Assembly: GCF_023028345.1 (NCBI RefSeq)
Contig: NZ_CP095487.1
Span: 3,162,001 to 3,226,000 of the forward strand
Origin: Halorientalis marina
Lineage (GTDB): Archaea; Halobacteriota; Halobacteria; Halobacteriales; Haloarculaceae
DNA: 64,000 bases
Reading direction: 5' to 3'
Shown: piece after piece, positions 44,018 through 53,666 of the stretch
Position numbering within the stretch: the stretch's first letter is position 1
Layout: the number at the start of each line of letters is the position of its first letter
The notes under the pieces: model-generated
Database searches by the model: none
Seen by the model: the letters and a program-made list of their open reading frames with translations, nothing else
Told to the model about the DNA's origin: nothing
Made by a program: the position numbers and the translations under genes

Positions 44018-44536
44018 TCACTCCTCGACGAGGTAGTCGTCCTGCACGGCCAGCACTTCGGTCGAATCGGCACACTCGGCGTACCGCCGTAGCGGCTCCT
44101 CGTTGAGTTCGAGGAAGGTGTGGCCCCAGGTGAACTTCGAGAGGATGCGCTCGGCGTGCTCGCGCTCGCCGAGGATACAGAGCGCGGCGGCGAAGGCCTC
44201 GACGGTGTTCAGTTCGAAGGCCGTCCCGTAGTTGACGGGGTTGCCGGCGACGAGGAAGGGGAGCGAGCGGTGAATCCCCTCCAGGTCGAACGCCTCGCGC
44301 TCGGCGGTCTCCCAGGAGCAATCCAACGCGACGAGTCGGTCGTGGCGGGCGCCGGACCCCTGGCCGTCGGCGGGGGAGAGCGCCTGCTCGGCGAACGGGT
44401 TGAGGACGATCCCGGGCGGCGTCGCGAGCGTGGAGTTGTGCAGTTCCGCGAGGTCGAACCGCGCGAGCTTGCGGGCACTGCACTTGTCGGGGTCGTCGTC
44501 GCCCTCGTACCGGACGTGAAGGCCGTATTCGCCCAT
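44018..44536 (-). CDS. tsr3: 16S rRNA aminocarboxypropyltransferase Tsr3
   Basis: A 172-residue DUF367-family protein that adds the acp group to a hypermodified pseudouridine of small-subunit rRNA. Family features are '[18 protein letters not shown]', '[17 protein letters not shown]', '[20 protein letters not shown]' and '[19 protein letters not shown]'. ATG 44536 gives the normal start. Convergent with the enolase-like gene (10-base gap). Confidence 0.92.
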   Translation of the reverse strand: MGEYGLHVRYEGDDDPDKCSARKLARFDLAELHNSTLATPPGIVLNPFAEQALSPADGQGSGARHDRLVALDCSWETAEREAFDLEGIHRSLPFLVAGNPVNYGTAFELNTVEAFAAALCILGEREHAERILSKFTWGHTFLELNEEPLRRYAECADSTEVLAVQDDYLVEE

Positions 44537-44564
44537 CGTGTAGCAAAACGCGGTCAGGGTTTAA

Positions 44565-46181
44565 GTGTCCTTCCGGGAAAACACGAGTGTGCTCGCGGAA
44601 GGGACGGAGGCGCCGACGTTCACACTGCCGGGTGTCGTCGACGGGGCGATCAGGCAAGTCGACCTCAGTGACTACGTCGGCGAATCGATCATCGTCCTCG
44701 CGTTTTACCCCGCGGACTTCAACCCTGCCGCGAAAGACGACGACTGCGACCTGACCGAACTGGACCTCTTCACGATGCAGCGGGACGTGGATATCTTCGG
44801 GATCGCCCCGGACAGCGTCTACAGCCATCGCGCCTACGCCGAGCAGTACTCGCTGTCGATCCCGCTCCTGTCGGACTCCCACGGGGAGGTAATCGACGAC
44901 TACGACGTACGCTACGAGACCGACGACGGGCTCCTGGCCCGGCGAGCAGTGTACGTCATCGACCAGCGCGGCGTCGTCCAGTACACCTGGGAGACCGACG
45001 ACCTGGAGGCCCACCCCGACGTGGACGCGGTCCGGGAGGCCGTCTCCGCCATCGGCGGCGACTCGACCGCCGTCGGGCGCTACCGCGTCGGCCACGCCCA
45101 CTACATCGAGGGGCGGCGTGCCTTCACGAGCGCCATGAACAGCTACGAGGACCGCGACTGGCTCATCGCCCAGGGCGACTTCGAGCGCGCGATGGAGGAG
45201 TTCCAGGAGGCCGCAGACCAGTTCCAGTCCTCCGTGCGATTCGCCGAGTCCGAACCGCTGGCGGAGGGGTTCGAGCGCGCCCAGGAGAAGGCCACGTCGC
45301 TCTGGCAGGCCGCCGAGTGGCTCTCGGACTCGGCTAGCGCCTACGCCAGCGGCGACGGCGAGACGGCCGCCGAGTACCGCGAAGACGCCGAAGCGCCGCT
45401 GGAGACCGCCCGCGACATCGGCGAACCGCCCGACCCCGACGACTTCGACCTCGACAGGATCACCGACGCCGAGGCGGCCGCCGAAGCCACTGCCGAGGGC
45501 GACGACGGCGCGGACCTCGAAGCCCCCACGGACCCCGCCGAGGACGAGGACGACAGCAGCCCCGGCGGGGGCGAACGGGAGGGCAGCGACGACGACATCG
45601 ACGCCGCGCTCCGGGGCGTGGAAGTCGAGGAGGAGAGCGACGAGGTCATCGAGAGCGACGAGGCCGCCGGCACGGACGGCCCCCCGGCCGGTGACTCCGG
45701 AGAGAGCAGCGACGAGGACATCGACGCCGTCGTCGAGGATGTCGAAATCGAGGACCCGAACGCGGAGGACGAGCCGAGGGGCGACGCGCAGGGGAGCGAC
45801 GAGCCGGCCGTCGACGACGGGAGCGTCCCGGAGACGGGCCACGCCACCGAACCGACGGACACAGCCGATGGACCGGGCACTGAGCAGTCCGAGGGCCGCC
45901 CCGCTGTCGACGAGTCGGGAGCCGACCGTCCCGCAGGACAGGAGTCGGATGGCGGCCCGTCGACGGACGGCGAAGGGGCGTCGGACCCGCCGGCCGGCCG
46001 ATCGAACGAACCGACCACGTCGGAGGGAGACACCGGCCGGGTCGACGGCCCGATAGTCGAACCCGAGGAGGACGCACCGGGCGGCGACGCCGGTGACGAC
46101 GGGCCTGCTGGCGACGACGGCGATGACGATGACGACGAGGAGATCGAACTCGATCTGAACGACCCGACGGAGAGCGGGTGA
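44565..46181 (+). CDS. Peroxiredoxin-like protein lacking the peroxidatic Cys, with long acidic tail
   Basis: A 538-residue protein starting at GTG 44565; GTG 44589 is also possible. Residues 10-160 are a redoxin domain ('VLAFYPADFNPAAKDDDCDL'). Aligned with BCP-type peroxiredoxins ('TPGC....C'), the peroxidatic Cys position is Ala56, while Cys61 sits where the resolving Cys would be. Residues 175-290 are helical ('GDFERAMEEFQEAADQFQSS'). Residues 300-538 are a disordered, Asp/Glu-rich tail with two related segments ('DDDIDAALRGVEVEEESDEV', 'DEDIDAVVEDVEIEDPNAED'). Unlikely to reduce peroxides by the standard mechanism. Confidence 0.8.
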   Translation: MSFRENTSVLAEGTEAPTFTLPGVVDGAIRQVDLSDYVGESIIVLAFYPADFNPAAKDDDCDLTELDLFTMQRDVDIFGIAPDSVYSHRAYAEQYSLSIPLLSDSHGEVIDDYDVRYETDDGLLARRAVYVIDQRGVVQYTWETDDLEAHPDVDAVREAVSAIGGDSTAVGRYRVGHAHYIEGRRAFTSAMNSYEDRDWLIAQGDFERAMEEFQEAADQFQSSVRFAESEPLAEGFERAQEKATSLWQAAEWLSDSASAYASGDGETAAEYREDAEAPLETARDIGEPPDPDDFDLDRITDAEAAAEATAEGDDGADLEAPTDPAEDEDDSSPGGGEREGSDDDIDAALRGVEVEEESDEVIESDEAAGTDGPPAGDSGESSDEDIDAVVEDVEIEDPNAEDEPRGDAQGSDEPAVDDGSVPETGHATEPTDTADGPGTEQSEGRPAVDESGADRPAGQESDGGPSTDGEGASDPPAGRSNEPTTSEGDTGRVDGPIVEPEEDAPGGDAGDDGPAGDDGDDDDDEEIELDLNDPTESG

Positions 46182-46243
46182 CCGCTCGCGGGGCGAGTCG
46201 ACGGGACCACCGCTTTCTCTACCCCGGCCCACCAACGACGGAT

Positions 46244-46597
46244 ATGACCGACCACGTCGCGACGGTTCGGGACTACTACCGCGCGCTCGACGAGGACGAC
46301 TACGACCTGCTCGCCGACATCCTCGCGCCCGGGTTCGTCCACGAGCGCTCGGACATGACACTCGACGGCCGCGAGCGGTTCGTCCAGTTCATGCGCGAGG
46401 AGCGGCCGCTGAAGGACACGACCCACCCCCTCGACGCAGTCTACGAGCGGGACCCGGACGACGCGACCGCCGGGACCGCCGAGGTCGCCGCTCAGGGGCG
46501 GCTGCTGAAACCGGACGGGAGTAGACTCGTCTCCTTCGTGGACGTGTTCACGTTCGACGGCGACGAGATCGAGAAACTGCGGACCTACACCCACTGA
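46244..46597 (+). CDS. SnoaL/NTF2-like protein
   Basis: A 117-residue protein with the SnoaL pattern 'VATVRDYYRALDEDDYDLLA' ... 'FVHERSDMTLDGRERFVQFM' ... 'LVSFVDVFTFDGDEIEKLRT'. This cone-shaped fold serves as small enzymes or ligand-binding proteins; no catalytic residues can be assigned with confidence. ATG 46244 follows the redoxin-like gene by 62 bases. Confidence 0.85.
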   Translation: MTDHVATVRDYYRALDEDDYDLLADILAPGFVHERSDMTLDGRERFVQFMREERPLKDTTHPLDAVYERDPDDATAGTAEVAAQGRLLKPDGSRLVSFVDVFTFDGDEIEKLRTYTH

Positions 46598-46629
46598 GGG
46601 GCGACCGAGGGCGGCGCGCCGAACGCCGC

Positions 46630-48012
46630 TCACTCCTTCTCGCCGGCGCCGACGGCGCTCTCGCCGACGGGGTCGTGGCCCTCGATGACCTCGGTGCCGC
46701 CCATGTACTCCCGGAGCGGGTCGGGGACGGTGACGGTGCCGTCCTCGTTCTGGTAGTACTCCATGATGGCGACCATCACGCGCGGGACGGCGAGGCCGGA
46801 CCCGTTCAGCGTGTGGAGATACTTCGCCGATTCGTGCCGTTCCGGGCGGTAGCGGAGGCCGGCCCGCCGGGCCTGGAAGTCCTCGAAGTTCGATACCGAG
46901 GAGACCTCCAGCCAGCGGCCCCCTTCCTCGGGGCCGTCCTCCATGTCGTCACCGGGTGCCCACACCTCGATGTCGTACTTCTTGGCCTGCGTGAAGCCCA
47001 TGTCGCCGGTGCACATCTCCAGGACGCGGTAGGGAAGCCCTAGTTCCTGCAGGACCGACTCGGCCTCGGAGAGGAGCTCGTCCAGGCGGTCGTAGCTCTC
47101 CTCGGGGCGGACGAAGTTGACGAGTTCGACCTTGTTGAACTGGTGGACGCGGACGATGCCGCGGGTCTCCGTGCCGTGTTCTCCCGCTTCGCGCCGGAAG
47201 TTCGGCGTGTAGGCCTGATGTTTGATGGGGAGGTCGTCGTCGAGCAGGATCTCGTCGCGGTACATGTTGGTGACCGGCACCTCCGCCGTGGGGAGCAGCC
47301 AGAGGTCCTCGTCGTCGTAAGGCTCCTCGTTGGCGCCGCCGATGCGGTAGGCGTCCTCGACGAACTTCGGGAACTGGCCGGTTCCCTCCATCGACTCGCT
47401 GTTGACCGGGATGGGCGGGAAGACGTCGGTGTAGCCCTGCTCGCGGTGGAGGTCGAGCATGAACTGGATGAGCGCGTGTTCGAGGCGGGCGCCGTCGCCC
47501 TGCAGGAAGTAGAAGCCGCCGCCGGCGACCTTCGAACCGCGCTCGAAGTTCAGGATTCCCAGTTCCTCGCCGAGGTCGTAGTGGGGCGTCACCTCGGCGG
47601 GGAGGTCCCGGAGGTCGGAGAAGCCCTCGCGGTAGGCCTCGACGTTGTCGCTCTCGTCGTCGCCGACGGGCGCGTCCTCGTGGGGAATCTGTGGGAGTTC
47701 GAGCAGTGCGTCCTCCAGTTCGGCTTCGAGTTCGTCGGCCCGCTGCTCGATCTCCGCCAGTCGCTCCTTCAGTTCCTGGGAGCGCTCGATGGCGTCCTGG
47801 GCCTCCTCCTCGTTGCCCTCGCGTTTGAGGTCGCCGATCTTCGAGGATACTTCGTTGCGCTCGTGGCGGAGGTCGTCGCCCTCGGCCTTCAGGTCGCGCC
47901 ACTCCTCGTCGATGGCGAGGATTTCGTCGACGTCGACGCCCTCGACGCCCTTCTTCGCGACGGCGTCCCGGACGGCGTCGGGGTTCTCGCGGAGGAACTG
48001 CCTGCTGATCAT
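46630..48012 (-). CDS. serS: Seryl-tRNA synthetase
   Basis: Class II enzyme of 460 residues. The N-terminal long coiled-coil arm for tRNA-Ser spans about 30-105 ('RNEVSSKIGDLKREGNEEEA'). The core has motif 2 'TPNFRREAGEHGTETRGIVR' and motif 3 'LNGSGLAVPRVMVAIMEYYQ'. The start is ATG 48012 ('MISRQFLRENPDAVRDAVAK'); a TTG nine bases further up is unlikely. This is the bacterial-like SerRS common in haloarchaea. Confidence 0.95.
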   Translation of the reverse strand: MISRQFLRENPDAVRDAVAKKGVEGVDVDEILAIDEEWRDLKAEGDDLRHERNEVSSKIGDLKREGNEEEAQDAIERSQELKERLAEIEQRADELEAELEDALLELPQIPHEDAPVGDDESDNVEAYREGFSDLRDLPAEVTPHYDLGEELGILNFERGSKVAGGGFYFLQGDGARLEHALIQFMLDLHREQGYTDVFPPIPVNSESMEGTGQFPKFVEDAYRIGGANEEPYDDEDLWLLPTAEVPVTNMYRDEILLDDDLPIKHQAYTPNFRREAGEHGTETRGIVRVHQFNKVELVNFVRPEESYDRLDELLSEAESVLQELGLPYRVLEMCTGDMGFTQAKKYDIEVWAPGDDMEDGPEEGGRWLEVSSVSNFEDFQARRAGLRYRPERHESAKYLHTLNGSGLAVPRVMVAIMEYYQNEDGTVTVPDPLREYMGGTEVIEGHDPVGESAVGAGEKE

Positions 48013-48236
48013 TTGCGCCAACGTTCCCGGTGCCGTGGCAAAACCGTGTCGCTCTGTCGCGAACGCGCGGGCGACCCGACAGCGCCGTCAACGCGACCCG
48101 TTGACAGCGTGGACCGCGACTACAGGATTCGAACCGACCCGGAGGTTTATCCCCGAAGTTCATCGAGCCATAACGAACGGAGACGGCAGCACGACGGCGC
48201 TCCCGTTCGGAGGGTCTGTCAAGTGGAAAAGAAATC

Positions 48237-49022
48237 ATGTTGATTGGAGAACTCGCCTTCTACGGACTCGTCGGTGCCGTCGCGGCGGTCGCGTTCGTGG
48301 GCTCGGCCCTCTGGACGCGGCGGCACACCGGCGCTCGGTTGCGGTACACGCTCGTCGCCCCGTACGTGACCGGCGCTCTCGCGCTCGGATACGTCGGGAT
48401 GTCCGGCGAAGTACTCACGCTGGTCGCCGCGAACGGCCGACCGGTCCCGGTCTCGCGGTTCCTGGTGTACCTCCTGACCTACACCGTCGTCGTCGGCTAC
48501 GTCGGGCTGTTGGCCGACGCCGACCGCCGGACGACGCTGCTCGGCTGCGGGTGTATCGTCGGGTTCGTGCTGGCGACGATGCTCAACTGGCTGTTCCCGG
48601 CACCAGTCGGTACCGTCGGAAAGGCGGTGACACTGGTCAGTATCGTGGGTCTGCTCTGGATACTGTTCCGACCACTCACCCGGGCCGCCGCCGACGTTTC
48701 GGGCCCGCGACGGCTGGCCTTCGGCAAGCTCAGGAACCTCATGGCACTGCTCATCCTGGGCTATCTCGTCGTCGGGCTGACCTCCCGGCAGGGTCTGGGC
48801 CTGCTCGACGCCTTCACCGGCGTCTACGTCGGCGGCTATCTCGACGTGATGGGGCACCTCGGCTTCGCAGCGATCGTCCTTCGCTCGGCGGACGCCATGG
48901 AGGAACTGGCCGCCGACCGCGCCTCGCCGCTGGCGTACGTCCGCGGCGGACACTCGGCGGTGTCGGGCGGGAGCGGGGACGCGGACATCGACATCGACAC
49001 GGACCCGGAGGGGGGTGACTGA
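48237..49022 (+). CDS. Opsin homologue lacking the retinal-binding lysine
   Basis: A 261-residue 7TM protein clearly related to archaeal rhodopsins: '[20 protein letters not shown]' aligns with helix C ('RYADWLFTTP...'), '[18 protein letters not shown]' with helix F and '[17 protein letters not shown]' with helix G. Using bacteriorhodopsin numbering, Lys216 is His (His207 here), Asp85 is Val77, Trp86 Tyr78, Asp96 Tyr88, Trp182 Ile173, Pro186 Leu177 and Trp189 Gly180. Arg82, Tyr185 and Asp212 are kept. A covalent retinal chromophore is therefore not possible by the known chemistry. The last 30 residues are an acidic tail. The gene overlaps the transducer at 49015 by 8 bases, so the two proteins are probably partners. 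Confidence 0.88.
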   Translation: MLIGELAFYGLVGAVAAVAFVGSALWTRRHTGARLRYTLVAPYVTGALALGYVGMSGEVLTLVAANGRPVPVSRFLVYLLTYTVVVGYVGLLADADRRTTLLGCGCIVGFVLATMLNWLFPAPVGTVGKAVTLVSIVGLLWILFRPLTRAAADVSGPRRLAFGKLRNLMALLILGYLVVGLTSRQGLGLLDAFTGVYVGGYLDVMGHLGFAAIVLRSADAMEELAADRASPLAYVRGGHSAVSGGSGDADIDIDTDPEGGD

Positions 49023-51285
49023 CGTGGACCTCGACGACTACGTCCCGGAGCGGATCAGGTCGCGGTACAGCCTGAAGATGGTGGCGACGCTCGGCCTCGT
49101 GCTCGTCGTCACGCTGGCCTCGGGCGTGTTCTTCTACGCCCACGTCGCCGACGAACTCCAGACGTCCGCCGACGCCGACTTCAGGGACCACGTCGACGAC
49201 GGCGCGACGGTGACGGAGCTGTGGGTCGAGTCGAAGGGGGACCTGACCGGCGGGCTCGCGGGGTCGGCCGCCGTCGCGAGCGGTGATGCCGACCGGATCG
49301 GCGAGGCGCTCGCGACGGCGGCCGCCCGCGACGGCGTCGCCGCGGCCCACTACGTCGACCGGGAGAGCGGCGAGGTGGTAGCCAGTTCCCGGGCGAGCGC
49401 GGTCGGGACGACGGTCGAAGCGGCCGCCGACGGAGCGGGCGTGACGGCCGGCGAGCCGACGGCGAGCCCGACCGGCGACGGGCGGGTCGTGCCGTTCGCG
49501 GCACGCGCGGACGGCGACCACCGCGTGGTGGTCGAGGCGACCACGGCGTCGCTGCGCGAGCGGTTGGGCGACGGACGCTACGCGACGGCCATCGTCGCCG
49601 GCGACGCGGTGGCGGTCGAGTCGGACGGCGACGGGAACGACACGGCGGCCCGGCGACTGGTCGCGGACGCGGAGAACGCGAGCGCGATCACGACGGGCGC
49701 CGTCGGCGAGGAGACGTACGCGGCGACGGCGGCGTCGGTCGCGGGCGCGGACTGGCAGGTGGTCGGCTACGCACCGACGAGCGTCCTGTACGACGACCAG
49801 GGGACGGCGACGGCGGCCATCGTGGCCCTGCTGTACGTGATCGCGGTCAACCTGGGCGTGCTGGGGATCACCGTCGGCGGCAACCTCGCGCTGGCGCTCC
49901 GGCGGCTGGCCGAGCGGGCGGGCGAGATCGGCGGCGGGAACCTCGACGTGGAGCTGGCGACGGACCGCGAGGACGAGGTCGGGACGCTGTACACGGAGTT
50001 TGCCGGGATGCGCGACTCACTTCGGGACTCGCTCGAAGAAGCGCAGGCGGCCCGGGCAGAAGCCGAGGAGGCCCGCGAGGAGGCCGAGGCGCGGGAACTC
50101 GAAACCCAGCGGTTCAACGAGCGACTGGAGGCCGAGGCGGAGCGGTACAGCGAGACGATGGCGGCGTGTGCCGACGGCGACCTGACGGGTCGGCTCGACC
50201 CCGAGATCGACAGCGCGGCCATGGAGTCCATCGCCGACTCGTTCAACGAGATGGTGGCCGAACTCGAGCGGACCGTCGCTGACGTGACCGAGTTCGCCGA
50301 CGAGGTCGCGGCCGCGAGCACGGACGTCGGGGAGAGCGCCGCGGACGTCGAGGACGCGAGCGAGGAGGTCAGCAGTTCGGTCCAGGGGATTTCCGAGGGC
50401 GCCCGCGAGCAGACCGCGGACCTCCAGGCGACCGTCGACGAGGTCAACGGGCTGTCCGCGACCGTCGAGGAGGTGGCGGCGACGACCGACGAGGTGGCGG
50501 GCCAGTCCGACCGCGTCGCGGAACTCGGTGCCGACGGCCGCGAGCGCGCCGAGGAAACCATCGACGAGATGCGCGCCATCGAGACCCGGACCGAGGCGGT
50601 CGTCGACTCCATCGAGGCGCTGACCGACGAGATCGAGACCATCGGCGAGGTGACACAGCTCATCGACGACATCGCGGACCAGACGTCGATCCTCGCGCTG
50701 AACGCCAACATCGAGGCCGCCCGCGCCGACGGGGAGGGCGAGGGCTTCGCGGTCGTCGCCGACGAGGTGAAAGACCTCGCCGAGCAGACCCAGGCGGCCG
50801 TGACGGACATCGAGGAGATGGTGAGTTCGGTCCAGGAGACAGCCGCCGAGAGCGCCGAGGGGGTCCGCGAGACCGAGCGGCGGGTCGCGGCCGGGACCGA
50901 GGCCGTCGCGGACCTCACGGAGTCGCTCGAAGCCATCGTCGACGGCGTCGACCGGGTCGACGAGGGACTACAGAACATCAACGACACGACCGACGAGCAG
51001 GCGGCGAGCGCACAGGAGATCGTCTCGATGGTCGACGACGTGGCCGCGGTCTCCGAGGAGACGGCCCAGCAGGCCGACACCGTCACGAGCGCCGCGCGAA
51101 ACGCCTCCGAATCCATCAACGAGGTCTCCGGTGCCGCCAGCGACCTCGCTGAACGCACGCGGGAACTCCGGACGATGCTCTCGACGTTCGAGGTCGACGC
51201 CGAGGACGCGGCGGCCGACCGGCCGACGCCGGCGACCGACGGCGGTGCGTCGGACGCCGCGCCCGGCGGGACCGACGGGACGTAA
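49015..51285 (+). CDS. Htr-like methyl-accepting transducer
   Basis: A 756-residue protein starting at GTG 49015; GTG 49024 is possible. TM1 is about 21-43, an extracytoplasmic domain spans 44-262, TM2 about 268-295, then HAMP (295-345), coiled coil, a second HAMP-like unit (385-440) and the chemoreceptor signalling domain. The hairpin tip is '[17 protein letters not shown]' near 555 and '[17 protein letters not shown]' follows. Translation is coupled to the opsin homologue just as sensory rhodopsins are paired with Htr proteins. The large outer domain means it could also sense a ligand itself. It should act through CheW/CheA, which are not in this window. Confidence 0.93.
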   Translation: MTDVDLDDYVPERIRSRYSLKMVATLGLVLVVTLASGVFFYAHVADELQTSADADFRDHVDDGATVTELWVESKGDLTGGLAGSAAVASGDADRIGEALATAAARDGVAAAHYVDRESGEVVASSRASAVGTTVEAAADGAGVTAGEPTASPTGDGRVVPFAARADGDHRVVVEATTASLRERLGDGRYATAIVAGDAVAVESDGDGNDTAARRLVADAENASAITTGAVGEETYAATAASVAGADWQVVGYAPTSVLYDDQGTATAAIVALLYVIAVNLGVLGITVGGNLALALRRLAERAGEIGGGNLDVELATDREDEVGTLYTEFAGMRDSLRDSLEEAQAARAEAEEAREEAEARELETQRFNERLEAEAERYSETMAACADGDLTGRLDPEIDSAAMESIADSFNEMVAELERTVADVTEFADEVAAASTDVGESAADVEDASEEVSSSVQGISEGAREQTADLQATVDEVNGLSATVEEVAATTDEVAGQSDRVAELGADGRERAEETIDEMRAIETRTEAVVDSIEALTDEIETIGEVTQLIDDIADQTSILALNANIEAARADGEGEGFAVVADEVKDLAEQTQAAVTDIEEMVSSVQETAAESAEGVRETERRVAAGTEAVADLTESLEAIVDGVDRVDEGLQNINDTTDEQAASAQEIVSMVDDVAAVSEETAQQADTVTSAARNASESINEVSGAASDLAERTRELRTMLSTFEVDAEDAAADRPTPATDGGASDAAPGGTDGT

Positions 51286-51325
51286 CCGCCGAACGGTTTT
51301 TGCCCCTGGGGAGCGCGGTGCCGGT

Positions 51326-52243
51326 ATGGCAGCCGGAGACGTCTTCAGCGTCCCGCCGACGCCGGACCTCCACTACGTCGACACCGGGATGTACGACACG
51401 ACCGAGTACGGTTCCGTGTACCTCCTCGACGCCGAGCGCCCGGCGGTCGTCGACACGGGGACCGGCGCCACCGTCGACCGGATCCTCGACGGCCTGCGCG
51501 AGGTCGGCATCGCGCCCACCGACCTCGAAGTCATCGCGCTCACGCACGTCCACCTGGACCACGCCGGCGGCGCCGGCCACCTCCTCGAGGAGTGCCCGAA
51601 CGCGACGGTCGTCGCCTACGAGCGCGGCGCGGGCCACCTCCGGGACCCGGACCGGCTCGTCGCGGGCACGAAGGCGGTCGTCGGCGACAACTGGGAGTTC
51701 TACGCCGACCCGAAGCCGATTCCCGACGACCGACTCCGGGAGGTCGCCGCCGGCGGGACCGTCGACCTCGGCGACCGCGAACTCCGCGTCCACCCGGCGC
51801 ACGGCCACGCACCCCACCAGGCTGTCTTCGAGGAACCGTCCTCGGCGACGGTCTTCACGGCCGACGCGGCCGGCATCTACGTCCCCGCGATCGACGAGGT
51901 CAGGCCGACCTCGCCGCCGTCGGACTTCGACCTCGAGAGGGTACTCGGGGACGCCGCGATGATCGACGGCCTCGACCCGGAGGTGCTCTGTTACGGCCAC
52001 TTCGGCGCGGCGCGGGCGGACGACCGTCTGCGGGAGTACGCGAACGTCATCGCGTCGTGGGTGGCCGCCGTCGCGGCAAAGCGGGCGGAACTCGACGACG
52101 ACGAGGCCGTCGTCGAGCACTTCGGCGAGACGGCACCCACGATCGCCTCCTGGGGCGAACGCCGCTCCCGTGTCGAGGGCGTGCTGAACGCACGGGGCGT
52201 GGTGAGATACCTCGACGAACGGGCGGCGGCGCATACGAGGTAG
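51326..52243 (+). CDS. Metallo-beta-lactamase fold hydrolase
   Basis: A 305-residue protein with the MBL metal motif 'LTHVHLDHAGGAGHL' (HxHxDH), 'HPAHGHAPHQ', 'VFTADAAGIYV' (bridging Asp) and 'LCYGHFGAA' (last His). The C-terminal helical extension (235-305) resembles that of a lactonase-like or AIM-1-like subgroup. Start ATG 51326, 40 bases after the transducer on the same strand, so it could belong to the same transcript. Whether it degrades a signal molecule is open. Confidence 0.88.
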   Translation: MAAGDVFSVPPTPDLHYVDTGMYDTTEYGSVYLLDAERPAVVDTGTGATVDRILDGLREVGIAPTDLEVIALTHVHLDHAGGAGHLLEECPNATVVAYERGAGHLRDPDRLVAGTKAVVGDNWEFYADPKPIPDDRLREVAAGGTVDLGDRELRVHPAHGHAPHQAVFEEPSSATVFTADAAGIYVPAIDEVRPTSPPSDFDLERVLGDAAMIDGLDPEVLCYGHFGAARADDRLREYANVIASWVAAVAAKRAELDDDEAVVEHFGETAPTIASWGERRSRVEGVLNARGVVRYLDERAAAHTR

Positions 52244-52278
52244 GCCACCGGGGCCAGCGAAGCCACGTTCCGTCGCCG

Positions 52279-52650
52279 TTACCGCTCGTCGAGGAGTGTC
52301 TCGGCGGCCGACACTGACTCGGCGGTGTCGAGCCAGTAGGACTCGGCCTCGGCACCGACCTCGGCGAACTGTTCCTGGCTGGAGGCCGCCGCCGGCGGGA
52401 CCCTGACGGCGGCCGCGAGCCCCTGGTCGGCGAGGTACTGTTTGCCGCGTTCCAGTTCCTCGGCGGCGCCGGGGTCGCCGATCTGGAGTTCCTGGAGGTC
52501 ACTGACCATCTCGAACCCCTCCGCGAGGACCCCCGCGGCGTCGATTATCTCCTGGGTGACCTCGGCGGCCTCCTCCTCCTCGAAGAACCCGGAGAGTTCC
52601 ATGTACACCCTGTTCGCTGACTCGTCGACGTCTATCGACCACTCGCCCAT
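52279..52650 (-). CDS. STAS/SpoIIAA-like protein, tandem paralogue 1
   Basis: A 123-residue acidic protein, 'MGEWSIDVDESANRVYMELS', with alternating strands and helices. It aligns with the next two genes ('ERGKQYLADQGLAAAVRV' against 'ERGKRALADGGMAAVVRV'). It is the most diverged: the conserved 'FDRAGEDAE.YAVAKA' of the others reads 'FAEVGAEAESYWLDTA'. The fold guess (STAS or SpoIIAA-like, small anti-sigma-antagonist type) comes from the 'NR.YL.L.G..D' strand pattern and 'INDLSE'-type loop. Start ATG 52650. Confidence 0.75.
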   Translation of the reverse strand: MGEWSIDVDESANRVYMELSGFFEEEEAAEVTQEIIDAAGVLAEGFEMVSDLQELQIGDPGAAEELERGKQYLADQGLAAAVRVPPAAASSQEQFAEVGAEAESYWLDTAESVSAAETLLDER

Positions 52651-52752
52651 ATCGGGTGTCCAGGGGACACCATCAAGAAACTTGCTTGCGTGGCGAAAGT
52701 TCAGGCGCGATCGGGCCACCGGCGTGGCACCTGCGGCCGTCGACGCCAGTGG

Positions 52753-53136
52753 TCAGGCCTGCTGACGGCGCTTTTCGAGCAGTTGTTCGGCCTCCTCGAC
52801 GGAGTCGGCTTTCGCGACGGCGTAGCCCTCGGCGTCCTCGCCGGCGCGGTCGAAGCGCATCTGCCCCGTCGGCGACTCCGAGACCACGCGGACGACGGCC
52901 GCCATACCGCCGTCGGCGAGCGCTCGCTTGCCGCGTTCCGTGTGTTTCATCGCCTCCTCCTCGGCCGGCACGAGGTCCGACATATCGTTGATCAGGTCGA
53001 ACCCGTCGTCGAGTCGCTCGGCGACCTCCTCGCAGGCATCGGCGGCCGCGGCGTGCTGTTCCGCGTCCATCCGGCCGGACAGCGTCAGGTAGGCCCGCTG
53101 TTTCTCCTCGTCGACCTCCATGTCCCAGTGTGACAT
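52753..53136 (-). CDS. STAS/SpoIIAA-like protein, tandem paralogue 2
   Basis: A 127-residue protein, 'MSHWDMEVDEEKQRAYLTLS' ... 'DGFDLINDMSDLVPAEEEAM' ... 'FDRAGEDAEGYAVAKADSVE'. Closest to paralogue 3. An AT-rich 'gtttattcacc' about 20-28 bases before its ATG looks like its own promoter, so the three genes may be transcribed separately. No catalytic residues are apparent; a protein-interaction role is most likely. Confidence 0.8.
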   Translation of the reverse strand: MSHWDMEVDEEKQRAYLTLSGRMDAEQHAAAADACEEVAERLDDGFDLINDMSDLVPAEEEAMKHTERGKRALADGGMAAVVRVVSESPTGQMRFDRAGEDAEGYAVAKADSVEEAEQLLEKRRQQA

Positions 53137-53198
53137 ACGCGATTACTGATGATCGTGGTGAATAAACGTTACAGTGCGGTTTTCAGCGTTGATAAGAT

Positions 53199-53597
53199 CT
53201 ACTCGCGGCGGCTGTCCAGCAGTTTCTCGGCTTCCGCGACGGTTTCGGCCTTGGCGACCGCGTAGCTCTCGGCGTCCTCGCCGGCGCGGTCGAACTGCAT
53301 CTGGCCGGTCGTCGACTCCGCCATCACGCGGACGACGGCGGCGACGCCGTTGCTGGCGATACCTTTCTTGCCGCGCTCGATGTGTTCCATCGCCGCCGGA
53401 TCGCCCGGCTGGAACTCCGAGAGGTCGTTGATCACCTCGAAGTCCTCGTCGAGCCGCTTCGCGCCCTCGATGGTCGCATCGGCCGCCGCCTCCGCCTGTG
53501 ATTCGTCGACGTGGCCGGTCAGAGCCAGGTACAGTCGGTTCGTTCCCTCGTCGATGGACACCGACCAGTTCGTTCCGTCCCGTCCCCAGTCTGTCAT
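53199..53597 (-). CDS. STAS/SpoIIAA-like protein, tandem paralogue 3
   Basis: A 132-residue protein, 'WSVSIDEGTNRLYLALTGHV' ... 'DFEVINDLSEFQPGDPAAME' ... 'FDRAGEDAESYAVAKAETVA'. It differs from paralogue 2 mainly at the N-terminus. It sits next to the soluble transducer at 53667 on the same strand (69-base gap). STAS-like proteins are used elsewhere as phospho-switches or adaptors of sensory complexes, which would suit this position, but no serine phosphosite can be pinned down. Confidence 0.8.
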   Translation of the reverse strand: MTDWGRDGTNWSVSIDEGTNRLYLALTGHVDESQAEAAADATIEGAKRLDEDFEVINDLSEFQPGDPAAMEHIERGKKGIASNGVAAVVRVMAESTTGQMQFDRAGEDAESYAVAKAETVAEAEKLLDSRRE

Positions 53598-53666
53598 ACG
53601 TTAACAATCAATGAACTGCGACAAAACCCTTCCCCCGTCGTTTTCAGGACTGATAGCAGATGGGTC

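Noticed and set aside
48237..49022. Functional proton-pumping or light-sensing rhodopsin
   Set aside because: The retinal lysine, both pump carboxylates and most pocket residues are missing.
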